A stretch of DNA of 40,164 bases from Nostoc sp. S13 (GCF_029379315.1 NZ_JAQYWQ010000065.1:1-40164), one strand, 5' to 3'. Positions 8,048 to 16,073 are shown, counted from the first letter of the stretch. The notes: generated by a model from the letters alone, not told the origin. Translations and numbers: made by a program.

Positions 8048-9709
8048 ATGGCAAGACTTGATTATTTTGCTCCCGGTGTCTATATCGAAGAAATAGACCG
8101 AGGTAGTCGTCCAATCGAAGGTGTTAGTACGGCAATTGCCGGATTTGTGGGCTTCACTGAAGATGTGCGTGGTGGGGCTGAATTGTTCAAGCCAATGCTT
8201 GTTACTAACTGGACACAGTTCTTAAACTATTTTTCCCGTCCCAATTCCGATGGTTTTACTGATTTCAATGCTTATTTGCCTTTTGCAGTTTATGGCTACT
8301 TTATGAATGGTGGTGGTCGCTGCTGGATTACTAGTATTGGTACTTCCTTACCCGGCGCCCCCAAACCACCAGATCCGGAACCAACTTCACTTCGGATTAC
8401 TGGTCGAGGCAATCGTCCTTCGCTACGGTTTAGTATGCGTCCGGAACAACTTACAGCAGGCACTATTGTAATCTTGGTTAGCGATAGTGGGCCTCGTGCG
8501 TTACCAGAAGCAACAGAAGGGTCTGCCCCACCAAACACAGGCGAATACTTCAAGGTGCAAATTCGTCGAGCAGATGAAATTCTCGAAGAATACGACAACT
8601 TGACAATGAACCGCGAAGGCAATGCTCAATTTGCAACTTATGTAGTTGCGGCATTGCGAAATTCAATGTTTATAACCATCGAAGACATTTCTCAAACTGG
8701 ACAACCTTTAGCGCGTCGTCCAGGAAATGGTCAATACGAACTTGCAGCACCAATAGTTGCCACGGCACCCGATAGTTTTTCCAGCGATATCGAGGGTGTA
8801 CGCGACGACCGTACAGGGGTACGCGGACTATTTGAAATCGATGAAATCACAATGGTTGCTTGTCCTGACTTGATGCGTGCGTATCAATCAGGATTGATGA
8901 ACTTAGACCAAGTTCATGGCATTATGGAATTGATGATTAGCATGTGCGAAGGTGCCAACACTGGAGATATTCCTAACCCACCCAACCGCATGGTAGTTCT
9001 TGATTCTCCTCCTGACTGTCCCAAACCGCAGCAGGTTGTAGAATGGTTGAACCGATTTAATCGCCGTTCAATGTTCGGTGCCCTTTATTATCCTTGGATT
9101 AAAGTCGCTAACCCACGCGATCGCGGCAACCCGATCAGCGTTCCTCCTTGTGGTCATGTTATGGGTGTTTGGGGTCGTACCGATGAAACTCGCGGAGTTT
9201 ACAAGGCACCTGCTAATGAAGTACCTAGAGGTGTAATTGGTTTAGACTACGACACCAATTTTCGCGAACAAGAACTTTTAAACCCAATCGGTATAAATTG
9301 TATCCGTAGATTTCCGAATCGAGGCATTCGGATTTGGGGCGCCCGTACACTGGTTGAACCCGATAAAACCGAATGGCGTTATATCAGCGTTCGTAGATTG
9401 ATTAGCTACATTGAAAAATCTTTAGAACTAGGTACTCAGTGGGTAGTATTCGAGCCAAACGACGAAGATTTATGGGCACGCGTGCGACGAACTGTCAGTA
9501 ATTTCCTTGAAAGAATCTGGCGTGAAGGAGCATTATTTGGTGCTTCACCCGAACAAGCATTTTACGTGAAATGCGACGAAGAATTAAACCCACCAGAGAC
9601 CAGAATTCTAGGTCGTTTATACATCGAAGTCGGTGTATGTCCCGTTAGACCAGCAGAATTCGTTATCCTCCGTATCAGCCAGTGGAACGGAATTGAAGAT
9701 GAAGAATAA
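8048..9709 (+). CDS. Contractile tail sheath protein
   Basis: A 553-aa protein. The N-terminus LDYFAPGVYIEEIDRGSRPIEGVSTAIAGFVG and the C-terminal sheath domain are diagnostic: VPPCGHVMGVWGRTDETRGVYKAPAN starting near residue 365, GIRIWGARTL at 426-435, then SVRRLISYIEKSL. Sheath subunits polymerise around the tube and contract to drive it through a membrane. Length fits the CIS family (about 480-560 aa); the central insertion (about residues 100-250) is the variable outer domain. A GAGGT ribosome site precedes the ATG by 7 bp. No second sheath paralog is in the window. It is flanked by the Pvc16-type gene and two tube genes. Confidence 0.97.
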   Translation: MARLDYFAPGVYIEEIDRGSRPIEGVSTAIAGFVGFTEDVRGGAELFKPMLVTNWTQFLNYFSRPNSDGFTDFNAYLPFAVYGYFMNGGGRCWITSIGTSLPGAPKPPDPEPTSLRITGRGNRPSLRFSMRPEQLTAGTIVILVSDSGPRALPEATEGSAPPNTGEYFKVQIRRADEILEEYDNLTMNREGNAQFATYVVAALRNSMFITIEDISQTGQPLARRPGNGQYELAAPIVATAPDSFSSDIEGVRDDRTGVRGLFEIDEITMVACPDLMRAYQSGLMNLDQVHGIMELMISMCEGANTGDIPNPPNRMVVLDSPPDCPKPQQVVEWLNRFNRRSMFGALYYPWIKVANPRDRGNPISVPPCGHVMGVWGRTDETRGVYKAPANEVPRGVIGLDYDTNFREQELLNPIGINCIRRFPNRGIRIWGARTLVEPDKTEWRYISVRRLISYIEKSLELGTQWVVFEPNDEDLWARVRRTVSNFLERIWREGALFGASPEQAFYVKCDEELNPPETRILGRLYIEVGVCPVRPAEFVILRISQWNGIEDEE

Positions 9710-9792
9710 CAAAATACTTCTTCTCTTTTTTTGCTCGCTTTCCGGTTCGTTTTCTAACTAACATTCTTAACTAATACAGGAGTTAAAAAAGT

Positions 9793-10248
9793 ATGCCAGG
9801 AGAATTTCTTACTGCTTGTAAATTTTACTTTGAAGCAGACGGAATAACAGATAAATTTATCAAAGAGATTAGTGGCTTGGGCATAGAAAATACGCCTGCA
9901 CAGGAAGTTCATGGATCATCGAGATCTGGAAAACTCATGCGCCAAGCAACACCTACCGTCGTAAAATTTACCAACGTCACACTAAAAGTAATCGCTACTG
10001 ATGATATAGATCTTTATCAGTGGTATCAAAAGTGTAACGAAGACATGGGAGACCCACGACAGTGGACATCTAATCGTAAAGATGGTTCAGTAGCAGCTTA
10101 CGACCAACAAGGTACTGAAAAAGCACGTTGGGAAATATTACGTTGTTATCCTTGTAAATATACAGGCCCCACCTTAACAGCATCTGGTGGTGATATGGCA
10201 AATGAAACTATCGAATTGGTTCACGAAGGGATTAAACGTATTAAGTAA
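9793..10248 (+). CDS. CIS tail tube protein 1
   Basis: A 151-aa tail tube protein (T4 gp19-like family). It starts MPGEFLTACKFYFEADG, with ISGLGIENTPAQEVHG, the TPTVVKFTNVTLK strand, DLYQWYQKC helix and terminal ANETIELVHEGIKRI. These are the features of the Hcp-like beta-barrel that stacks into the inner tube. It lies 83 bp after the sheath gene with AGGAG 10 bp upstream of the ATG, and 39 bp before the second tube gene, as expected for sheath-tube-tube CIS operons. Confidence 0.93.
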   Translation: MPGEFLTACKFYFEADGITDKFIKEISGLGIENTPAQEVHGSSRSGKLMRQATPTVVKFTNVTLKVIATDDIDLYQWYQKCNEDMGDPRQWTSNRKDGSVAAYDQQGTEKARWEILRCYPCKYTGPTLTASGGDMANETIELVHEGIKRIK

Positions 10249-10284
10249 GAAGGGGAAAGGGGAAAGAGGAAAGGGAAAAAGAAA
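10249..10284 (+). other. Polypurine spacer between the two tube genes
   Basis: The 36 bases after the tube 1 stop are all A or G, with repeated GGGGAAA and GAGGAAA steps. They supply several overlapping Shine-Dalgarno-like sequences in front of the GTG start at 10288. This may tune relative translation of the two tube proteins or may simply be a low-complexity expansion. Confidence 0.5.
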
Positions 10285-10287
10285 ATA

Positions 10288-10779
10288 GTGGTACAAGTAG
10301 GTCGACAAAATCCTGAGATTCTCACGGCACATCGTTTCTATTTAGGATTAGTGCTAGATGGGCAAAAAGATTCTGATGCTTACTTTTTAGAGTGTCAAGG
10401 TTTTACAAGAACACAGGATGTAATTGAAATTTGTGAAGTTACTTCCCAAAGTTCGGGAAGCGGACAATCTAAAGGTTTACCAGTCAGAACCAAAATTCCA
10501 GGCAATGTTAAGAGTGGTAATATTACTCTTCGTAGAGGTATGACTAACTCAGTAGATTTTTGGAACTGGTTTGACAAAGTTCAAACAGGTGGATGGGCAA
10601 AGCAGCGAAAAACAGTTTCTTTGTCGATTTACAATCAAGCAAGTATTGAGGTTGCCAGATTTGAATTGGAAGGTGCTTGGCCCACTCGTTACAAAATTGC
10701 CGATGTTAACGCCCGCAGCACAGAAATAGAAATTGAGGAAGTCGAAGTCGCTTTTGAGGAATTTAAACGGGTGAAATAA
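10288..10779 (+). CDS. CIS tail tube protein 2
   Basis: A 163-aa tail tube protein, same family as the 9793 gene but closer in its middle motif to the minus-strand paralog: ITLRRGMTNSVDFWNWFDKV here against VTLKRGVTDHPGFWNWISEV there. Further family marks are AHRFYLGLVLDG, ECQGFTRTQDV and the C-terminal EIEEVEVAFEEFKRVK. The start is GTG at 10288, preceded by the purine-rich tract. Two tandem tube paralogs of different types usually make the bulk tube and a tip or base adaptor ring. Which is which cannot be told from sequence alone. Confidence 0.92.
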   Translation: MVQVGRQNPEILTAHRFYLGLVLDGQKDSDAYFLECQGFTRTQDVIEICEVTSQSSGSGQSKGLPVRTKIPGNVKSGNITLRRGMTNSVDFWNWFDKVQTGGWAKQRKTVSLSIYNQASIEVARFELEGAWPTRYKIADVNARSTEIEIEEVEVAFEEFKRVK

Positions 10780-10799
10780 TTGGAGGTTTATTACAGACT

Positions 10800-11180
10800 A
10801 TGTTTCCTACAGAGTTTGAGATTACATTGCCAAAAGGGTACATAGACTCCGATGGCAACCTCCATCGTAAAGGTACGATGCGATTATCAACAGCGATAGA
10901 CGAAATTTCTCCTTTACGTGACCCGCGTGTTAAAGCTAATCCAGCTTATGCCACGATTATTATTTTGGCGCGTGTAATTACTTGTTTAGGTGCCTTATCT
11001 GAAGTTACTCCTGCAATAGTAGAGAATTTCTTTAGCGAAGATTTAAATTACCTCCAAGATTTTTACCGTCAAATCAATGGCTTGGAACCTGCAACTCCCC
11101 CAGTTTTAGATTCCCAACCCCCGGTTTCAGATTCCCGATTTCTTGAAGAAGTCGGGAATGTAAAAACTCCACAAAATTAA
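10800..11180 (+). CDS. Phage tail assembly-like protein A (CIS)
   Basis: A 126-aa protein resembling small tail-assembly chaperone proteins (Phage_TAC_7-like). It has FEITLPKGYIDSDGNLHRKGTMRLSTAIDEI, ANPAYATIIILARVITCLGAL, and a C-terminal LNYLQDFYRQINGL helix. It is a clear paralog of the next gene. An AGG-type ribosome site precedes the ATG at 10800. The last 28 or so residues (from about 99) are encoded partly by an interspersed palindrome (11131-11159), so the C-terminus was likely extended by repeat insertion and is probably dispensable. Likely role: assembly of the tube or baseplate. Confidence 0.82.
   Translation: MFPTEFEITLPKGYIDSDGNLHRKGTMRLSTAIDEISPLRDPRVKANPAYATIIILARVITCLGALSEVTPAIVENFFSEDLNYLQDFYRQINGLEPATPPVLDSQPPVSDSRFLEEVGNVKTPQN
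11131..11159. repeat. Interspersed palindrome ATTCCCGA...TCGGGAAT within a coding 3' end
   Basis: Perfect 8-bp arms (11131-11138 and 11152-11159) flank a 13-base centre (TTTCTTGAAGAAG). The element lies inside the C-terminal codons of the preceding gene. A related hairpin occurs at 13687-13718, and a half-element (GATTCCCAAC) lies just before this one near 11109. Confidence 0.7.
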
Positions 11181-11189
11181 GAACTTAAG

Positions 11190-11213
11190 ACGTGATATAT
11201 CGCGTCTCTACAT
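11190..11213. repeat. Interspersed palindrome (GACGTGATATATCGCGTC type)
   Basis: This copy of the GCGTCTCTAC palindrome family lies between the two tail-assembly paralogs. It creates a spurious in-frame GTG upstream of the true ATG at 11222, so a naive gene call would read its bases as coding. Confidence 0.7.
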
Positions 11214-11221
11214 TATTATTT

Positions 11222-11599
11222 ATGCGTCGTAAGGAACTTTGTACTGAATTCAATTTTACGCTTCCTAGAGGATTAATTGACTCTCAAAAACGGGTGCATC
11301 GTCATGGTGTAATGCGTTTAGCTACTGCCAAAGATGAACTTTGGGTGCAGCAAGAACGTAAAGTTCAGGATAATCCAGCTTACGGCGCTTTAATTATGTT
11401 TTCGCGCGTTATCTCGCGCTTAGGTAGTTTAAACTCTGTGACTCCCGAACAACTCGAAGAGTTAGTATTGCGTGATATTTATTACCTTAGAGAATTTTAT
11501 AATCGAATCAATCAGCAATCTAATACAGATATCCCAGCGCATTGCCCACATTGTGATACGCAATTTAACGTGAGGTTAGAGTTAGCGGGGGAGTCATGA
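11222..11599 (+). CDS. Phage tail assembly-like protein B with C-terminal zinc knuckle (CIS)
   Basis: 125 aa from ATG 11222. An in-frame GTG at 11192 lies inside the palindromic repeat, and the ten residues it would add have no counterpart in the paralog, so the ATG is preferred. The protein is collinear with the 10800 product: FNFTLPRGLIDSQKRVHRHGVMRLATAKDE, DNPAYGALIMFSRVISRLGSL, and IYYLREFYNRIN. It differs in ending with a CPHC motif (AHCPHCDTQFNVRLEL) that could bind metal if paired with another protein. Its stop overlaps the start of the following 49-aa gene (ATGA). The two copies presumably form a hetero-assembly or act on different tube proteins. Confidence 0.85.
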   Translation: MRRKELCTEFNFTLPRGLIDSQKRVHRHGVMRLATAKDELWVQQERKVQDNPAYGALIMFSRVISRLGSLNSVTPEQLEELVLRDIYYLREFYNRINQQSNTDIPAHCPHCDTQFNVRLELAGES

Positions 11600-11745
11600 G
11601 CTACCCCTCCGATACTTTATATGAGGAGGTAGCTTTTATTGCTTACCATTTTCACTGGTCGCAAGATGATATTTTAAACCTAGAACATATTACTCGTCAG
11701 CGATGGGTAATGGAAATAAATAAGATTAACCAGAAAATTAACTAG
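11596..11745 (+). CDS. Small DUF6760-like CIS protein, 49 aa
   Basis: ATG at 11596 overlaps the previous stop (ATGA coupling) and the ORF ends with TAG at 11743-11745. The product begins MSYPSDTLYEEVAFIAYHFHW, continues SQDDILNLEHITRQRW, and is predicted helical. This pattern resembles the DUF6760 family of very short proteins found next to tube and tail-assembly genes in contractile systems. No function is known. The coupling and conserved aromatic/His core argue that it is translated. The next gene starts 9 bp later. Confidence 0.8.
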   Translation: MSYPSDTLYEEVAFIAYHFHWSQDDILNLEHITRQRWVMEINKINQKIN

Positions 11746-11754
11746 AACATCAAT

Positions 11755-13677
11755 ATGAAAGTAAAAGTTTCCACATCTCCAACACAAAGCGAATTCGAGG
11801 AAGTTGATTTAACTCTCACAACCAGACGAGGAGCGGAATGTTTTATTGGTCGTTCCCCAGATTCTGATTTAGTTCTCGATAGCACTGATGTTAGTCGGTT
11901 GCATGGTAAATTTTTTGCTCAAGGAGGAAATTATTATTTCTCCGACGTTGGTAGTCGGAATGGCTCAACAGTCAATGGCAAATTGGCTGAGAAAGACCAC
12001 TCATATATGCTCAAAGATGGTGATATTATTCGCATAGGTGATTTTGTGCTGATGTTGGAAGATGAAATGCCCGACTCCCAGCAAGCCGAAACAGTGGTTA
12101 GAATCATTAATCCTTCGGTATTTTCTAACTGGCGTCAACAAAATGCCAGTGCTACACCCCAGGAAGCACAACTTACTAATAATGAATCAGTTGCACCTAT
12201 TCCTATTGCCGAGGAAATTAGTCCTCATGAAGAAAGACTAGAAAAGCAAGAGATTATCAATAGGTCTGAACAAATTGAACAAGATTTTGAACCAACGTTT
12301 ATTCAGCCAGATGATATTGCTACACCTGCTCGCGCTATCGAATCTACACCCGAAACCACAGAAACAAACGAAGTAGAAGACGATATTGCAAGTAATGTTC
12401 TTCATGAAACCGAGAATGTTGCTGAGTCAGAACATAATCAGGCACCTGATACTGCCGAATCTACTCTAGTTCAAGTCAGCGATGTTGACGATAATATTGC
12501 AAGTAATATTCTTCATGAAACCGAGAATGTTGCTGAGTCAGAACATAATCAGGCGCCTGATACTGCCGAATCTACAGTTGTTCAAGTCAGCGATGTTGAC
12601 GATGATATTGCAAGTAATATTCTTCATGAAACCGAGAATGTTGCTGAGTCGGAATATAATCAAGCACCTGATACTGCCGAATCTACAGTTGTTCAAGCCA
12701 GTGATGTTGATGATGATATTGCAAGTAATATTCTTCATCAAACGGAGAATGTTGCTGAGTCGGAACATAATCAAGCACCTGATACTGCCGAATCTACTCT
12801 AGTTCAAGTCAGCGATATTGACGATGATATTGCAAGTAATATTCTTCATCAAACGGAGAATGTTGCTGAGTCGGAACATAATCAAGCACCTGATACTGCC
12901 GAATCTACTCTAGTTCAAGTCAGCGATATTGACGATGATATTGCAAGTAATATTCTTCATCAAACGGAGAATGTTCCTGAGTCGGAACATAATGAGATAC
13001 CTGATACTGCCGAATCTCCCGTAGTTCAAGTTAGCGATATCAGCGAAGAGCATGACGTTACAGATAGTGCAGAACATCAGGAAGAAAGCGAAATTATAGA
13101 AGCAATAAACAGCGATAGTGAAAATGTTGATTTTGATACACCATCTCAACAAGTAAAAGAAGAATTATTGTCGGAAGCTCCTATTTTAGCCCCTGAACTA
13201 CATAGTGAAGAGCTAATAGCTACAAGTCCAGAAATCGACGTGGAACTAGAAGAATTAGAAGAACCATCAATAGAGGTTGCTAAAATTCTCGAAGAAAAGC
13301 AGATAGTGATTGTCGGTCACGATAGCAAAAAATCGGAACTTATAGGATTAGTCTCTGAATACGAAGAATTTTTATCGTACTGCTTAACGAGAACATGGCA
13401 AACTTTCAGCGATGATTTGTACAAACAAACAGGTTTAAGCGTTACCCAAGAAATTCCTCCAGCCAATTCAGGAGGATATCAAGCAATTAACTCATTAGTT
13501 AACTCTGGAGAAATTATAGCAGTAATTTTTCTCAGAGACTTGATGATGGCACCTCAACCTGGTCAAGCAAGTGAAGAAGCACTATTGAGAATATGTAATA
13601 TAAACAATGTTTTACTTGCAACGAATTTACCAACTGCAAAAGCTATTCTTTATTATCTCAAAAACTTGAAAGATTAG
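11755..13677 (+). CDS. FHA - acidic repeat - methylglyoxal-synthase-like (MGS-like) domain protein
   Basis: A 640-aa protein. Residues about 20-100 are an FHA domain (FIGRSPDSD, VSRLHGKF, DVGSRNGSTVNG). Residues about 105-205 are acidic and disordered, and about 206-430 hold six 37-residue repeats (DDDIASNILHETENVAESEH... type). Residues about 515-640 align with methylglyoxal synthase: VIVGHDSKK (H522/D523, compare VAHDHCK), GGYQAINSLVNSGEIIAVIFLRD (573-595, compare [23 protein letters not shown]), then EALLRICNINNVLLATNLPTAKAI. The catalytic Asp of GGDQQ is Tyr575 and the PHDPD His is Gln, so it is probably a binding domain rather than an enzyme. It sits 9 bp after the DUF6760-like gene. A link from phosphothreonine recognition to a small-molecule sensor on the CIS is my inference. 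Confidence 0.85.
   Translation: MKVKVSTSPTQSEFEEVDLTLTTRRGAECFIGRSPDSDLVLDSTDVSRLHGKFFAQGGNYYFSDVGSRNGSTVNGKLAEKDHSYMLKDGDIIRIGDFVLMLEDEMPDSQQAETVVRIINPSVFSNWRQQNASATPQEAQLTNNESVAPIPIAEEISPHEERLEKQEIINRSEQIEQDFEPTFIQPDDIATPARAIESTPETTETNEVEDDIASNVLHETENVAESEHNQAPDTAESTLVQVSDVDDNIASNILHETENVAESEHNQAPDTAESTVVQVSDVDDDIASNILHETENVAESEYNQAPDTAESTVVQASDVDDDIASNILHQTENVAESEHNQAPDTAESTLVQVSDIDDDIASNILHQTENVAESEHNQAPDTAESTLVQVSDIDDDIASNILHQTENVPESEHNEIPDTAESPVVQVSDISEEHDVTDSAEHQEESEIIEAINSDSENVDFDTPSQQVKEELLSEAPILAPELHSEELIATSPEIDVELEELEEPSIEVAKILEEKQIVIVGHDSKKSELIGLVSEYEEFLSYCLTRTWQTFSDDLYKQTGLSVTQEIPPANSGGYQAINSLVNSGEIIAVIFLRDLMMAPQPGQASEEALLRICNINNVLLATNLPTAKAILYYLKNLKD
12382..13050 (+). repeat. 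Tandem 111-bp coding repeats (six units)
   Basis: The Ile codon of the IASN motif recurs at 12385, 12496, 12607, 12718, 12829 and 12940, exactly 111 bp (37 codons) apart. Central units are nearly identical at DNA level, which points to recent expansion or gene conversion. The units are acidic and predicted disordered, forming an extendable tether between the FHA and MGS-like domains. Copy number probably varies among strains. Confidence 0.93.
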
Positions 13678-13686
13678 CGTAGTAAA

Positions 13687-13718
13687 GATTCTCGACAACT
13701 TTTACAAAGTCGGGAATC
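13687..13718 (+). repeat. Hairpin-forming interspersed repeat after the FHA-MGS gene
   Basis: Arms GATTCTCGAC (13687-13696) and GTCGGGAATC (13709-13718) pair over 10 bp with one wobble and a 12-base loop. It belongs to the same family as 11131-11159. No T-run follows, so it is more likely a repeat element or mRNA processing/stability hairpin than a terminator. Confidence 0.55.
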
Positions 13719-13751
13719 TAAACATCGAACATTTATAAAATTGTAATAAAA

Positions 13752-16007
13752 ATGAATAGTAATAGTGACAATCTTATAAGTGCTAGTCTTTCAACGCAAA
13801 GCTTAACTTATCGACCAGATAAACCGGAGATTTCTTTTGAAGTCACTGTTAATAATGATAGCGATCGCTTTGCCAATTTTCAATTAGAAATTATTGCTGC
13901 TGGGGAAATCCGTAATCCTAATTACCGTTGGTATCGTCTCGAACCAGAAGTTGCTGCGGCTCAACCTCATGGTAGCAGCACCAAATTCCAAGTATTTATT
14001 TTTAATACACCAATTCCCGGATTCGTTGGTACAGTTAACCTGTCTGTAAAAATATTTTCTCCTCAGCTAGCACGAGAGCGTAGAGTCTTACTGCGTTTGG
14101 AAATTGAGGGAGACAATAAACCGAACCTGATTAGCGTCGAATTACCAATACGGATGTTTCAAGTATATCCTGGCAACGCTATAAATGTACCTGTACGAGT
14201 TAGAACTCAGGGACAAGTAGCGAGTAATGTGCTGTTGCGTCTTATAGGTATCGATGCTTCTTGGGTGACTAACAGTGTTGAACGTCGGTTTACCTTAAAT
14301 ACTGGTAGTCAAAAGGAAGTGAGTTTTAAATGTCAACTACCTTCTGTAGTTCAAGCACCTAGTTTAAATTATATTTTTACTGTTGAAGCTACGAGCAATA
14401 ATAGTTACCCAGCTAATGCAGAAGGTAACTTGGAAGTACTGCCTGTTGGTTATATTAATTTTAGCACGCCACAAAACAACCAAAGAATTCCTTCTGGGCG
14501 CCCGTGGTTGCTGGACTGGAAGTCGAATAGTGCTTCCTATGAATTACTATTTAAAAATGTCAGTAATTTACGTCAAGAAATTAATGTGCAAATTCAGGGT
14601 AGAGATTGGCGAAAATGTACATTTAAGAAGTTTCCTGAAATCGCAAATGTGAATTTAGGAGAGACAGCAAAAGTTATTTTAGATGTTCAAACAAAACGTC
14701 CTTGGGTTGGAATCGGAAAAACTATCTTTCTAGAAGCAAAAGCAGAACTATCTGACCAAAGGTTAGGCGGTACAGACCCTGCCACCCAAGGTTTAGAATT
14801 AGAAGTTTTACCAATTATACCTCTATGGTTGCAGTTAGCTATTTTGGCATTGCTAGCAGCATTACTAGCTTTACTATTTAGACAAGAAGCAATTGCACAT
14901 ACAGCTTCCGTCAATTCAGTTCGCGTTATTGGTAGCGGTACTGGCTCATCTGTTGTTAGTGCTTCTAATGATTGTACATTGAGGTCTTGGAGAATCAGAA
15001 CAGATTCTTTAGAAGCAGATGAAAATGTAACACTAAAATCAAAACCCAATGAGCAAAAATCCAAATGCGTTCAACCTCGAAAACCTAAAGGAGTATTAGC
15101 ATTTGCCAACAATCCAATTCTAGTTGTCAGGTTCGTACCAGTCGAAAACAACAGTGTTGCAATTGGTTTAGAAAATGGAAGAATTGAGTTAAGAGATATA
15201 ACCACTGGTGAAATAATTAGTACACTCCAAGACTCTCAAGAAGAAGGTGATAAAGTATTTGATTTAGGATTTACCAAAGACTCACTTAATTTATTCAGTG
15301 GTTCGGGCAAAGGCAAAGTAAGAGTATGGTCTAGAGGATTGATTACTAAAAAATTTCCGGAAAAACCGGTAGTCATCGACCTAGAAGAAGAGCAAAAACT
15401 AACACGTTTTCCAATCCGGGCATTAGCATTGAGTCCCGACGATAAAATGCTTATTGTTTCGGGCGAGTTTAACCGTTTTTTAATCTTATCTCTAAATCCA
15501 AACCAACCTAACAGACCATTTAAAAACATATCAGTCGAAAGACTGGAAAAAATAGATGGAAACGGAAGAGGTGGACAAGATGACTCTGTTCTCTCCTTAG
15601 CTTTTATTCCTGGCTCATCAGAAAAAATTCTGGCAACATCTGACTCGGCTGGATTAATTGCAATTTGGGATTTAACACAGTGCAAACCTCCAAGCAACAA
15701 TAATCAACAGCAAATCAATGACTCTAATTGTAAACTCTTAGACCATTGGCAAGATGAGTCAAAAAAACCTATACGAACTTTAGCATTTAGTGAAGATGGT
15801 AAATTTCTAGTTAGTGGCGGAGATGACGGACGAGTAGTTGTATGGTATTTAACTTCCAGTTATCAACTCGACAAAACAAAATCACCAAAAGGCATAACTA
15901 TTTTTCGAGGTTCTAAAAAAATTAGAAGTATTGACGTGAAAAGCAGTCAAGGAATTGTGATTAGTGGCAGTGAAGATTTTCAAGTCAGGCTACATCAGAT
16001 TAAATAG
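13752..16007 (+). CDS. Ig-like - TM - WD40 membrane protein of the CIS locus
   Basis: A 751-aa protein. Residues 1-350 contain two or three Ig-like beta-sandwiches of the NEW3/COG1470 kind (ISFEVTVNNDSDRFANFQLEI; VPVRVRTQGQVASNVLLRLIG; YELLFKNVSNLRQEINVQI). A single TM helix spans about 354-377 (IIPLWLQLAILALLAALLALLF). Residues about 378-751 form a WD40-type beta-propeller with repeated strand-turn units (ALSPDDKMLIVSGEFN, LATSDSAGLIAIWDL, AFSEDGKFLVSGGDDGRVVVW, GIVISGSEDFQVRL). There is no signal peptide. WD40 domains are protein-docking platforms, so it is a candidate membrane anchor or sensor for the CIS. Its stop is immediately followed by the next, related gene. Confidence 0.82.
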   Translation: MNSNSDNLISASLSTQSLTYRPDKPEISFEVTVNNDSDRFANFQLEIIAAGEIRNPNYRWYRLEPEVAAAQPHGSSTKFQVFIFNTPIPGFVGTVNLSVKIFSPQLARERRVLLRLEIEGDNKPNLISVELPIRMFQVYPGNAINVPVRVRTQGQVASNVLLRLIGIDASWVTNSVERRFTLNTGSQKEVSFKCQLPSVVQAPSLNYIFTVEATSNNSYPANAEGNLEVLPVGYINFSTPQNNQRIPSGRPWLLDWKSNSASYELLFKNVSNLRQEINVQIQGRDWRKCTFKKFPEIANVNLGETAKVILDVQTKRPWVGIGKTIFLEAKAELSDQRLGGTDPATQGLELEVLPIIPLWLQLAILALLAALLALLFRQEAIAHTASVNSVRVIGSGTGSSVVSASNDCTLRSWRIRTDSLEADENVTLKSKPNEQKSKCVQPRKPKGVLAFANNPILVVRFVPVENNSVAIGLENGRIELRDITTGEIISTLQDSQEEGDKVFDLGFTKDSLNLFSGSGKGKVRVWSRGLITKKFPEKPVVIDLEEEQKLTRFPIRALALSPDDKMLIVSGEFNRFLILSLNPNQPNRPFKNISVERLEKIDGNGRGGQDDSVLSLAFIPGSSEKILATSDSAGLIAIWDLTQCKPPSNNNQQQINDSNCKLLDHWQDESKKPIRTLAFSEDGKFLVSGGDDGRVVVWYLTSSYQLDKTKSPKGITIFRGSKKIRSIDVKSSQGIVISGSEDFQVRLHQIK

Positions 16008-16073
16008 ATGTCTCGCGTCTCTAGAAAAATTTTAGGTGGCAAATTAGCACTTTATAGCAAGTACTTTAATAAT

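Noticed and set aside
12482..12802. Overlapping ORFs in other frames across the repeat array
   Set aside because: They arise because the 111-bp unit is a multiple of three, so any frame lacking a stop in one unit stays open; they have no ribosome sites or protein features.
12382..13050. Second regular repeat array, also CRISPR-like at first sight
   Set aside because: The 111-bp units are wholly coding and lie inside the FHA-MGS gene frame.
13679..13720. Rho-independent terminator after the FHA-MGS gene
   Set aside because: The hairpin lacks a following T-run and belongs to a dispersed repeat family; the operon probably continues.
2222..16007. Type VI secretion system, suggested by FHA and kinase-like genes
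   Set aside because: No TssJ/L/M membrane complex or TssB/C pair; the single long sheath protein and Pvc16-type gene indicate an extracellular/tCIS-type system.
16008..16073. Upstream ATG start for the 16074 gene
   Set aside because: The extra codons include an interspersed palindrome fragment and lack any ribosome site; the later ATG matches the Ig-like N-terminus.
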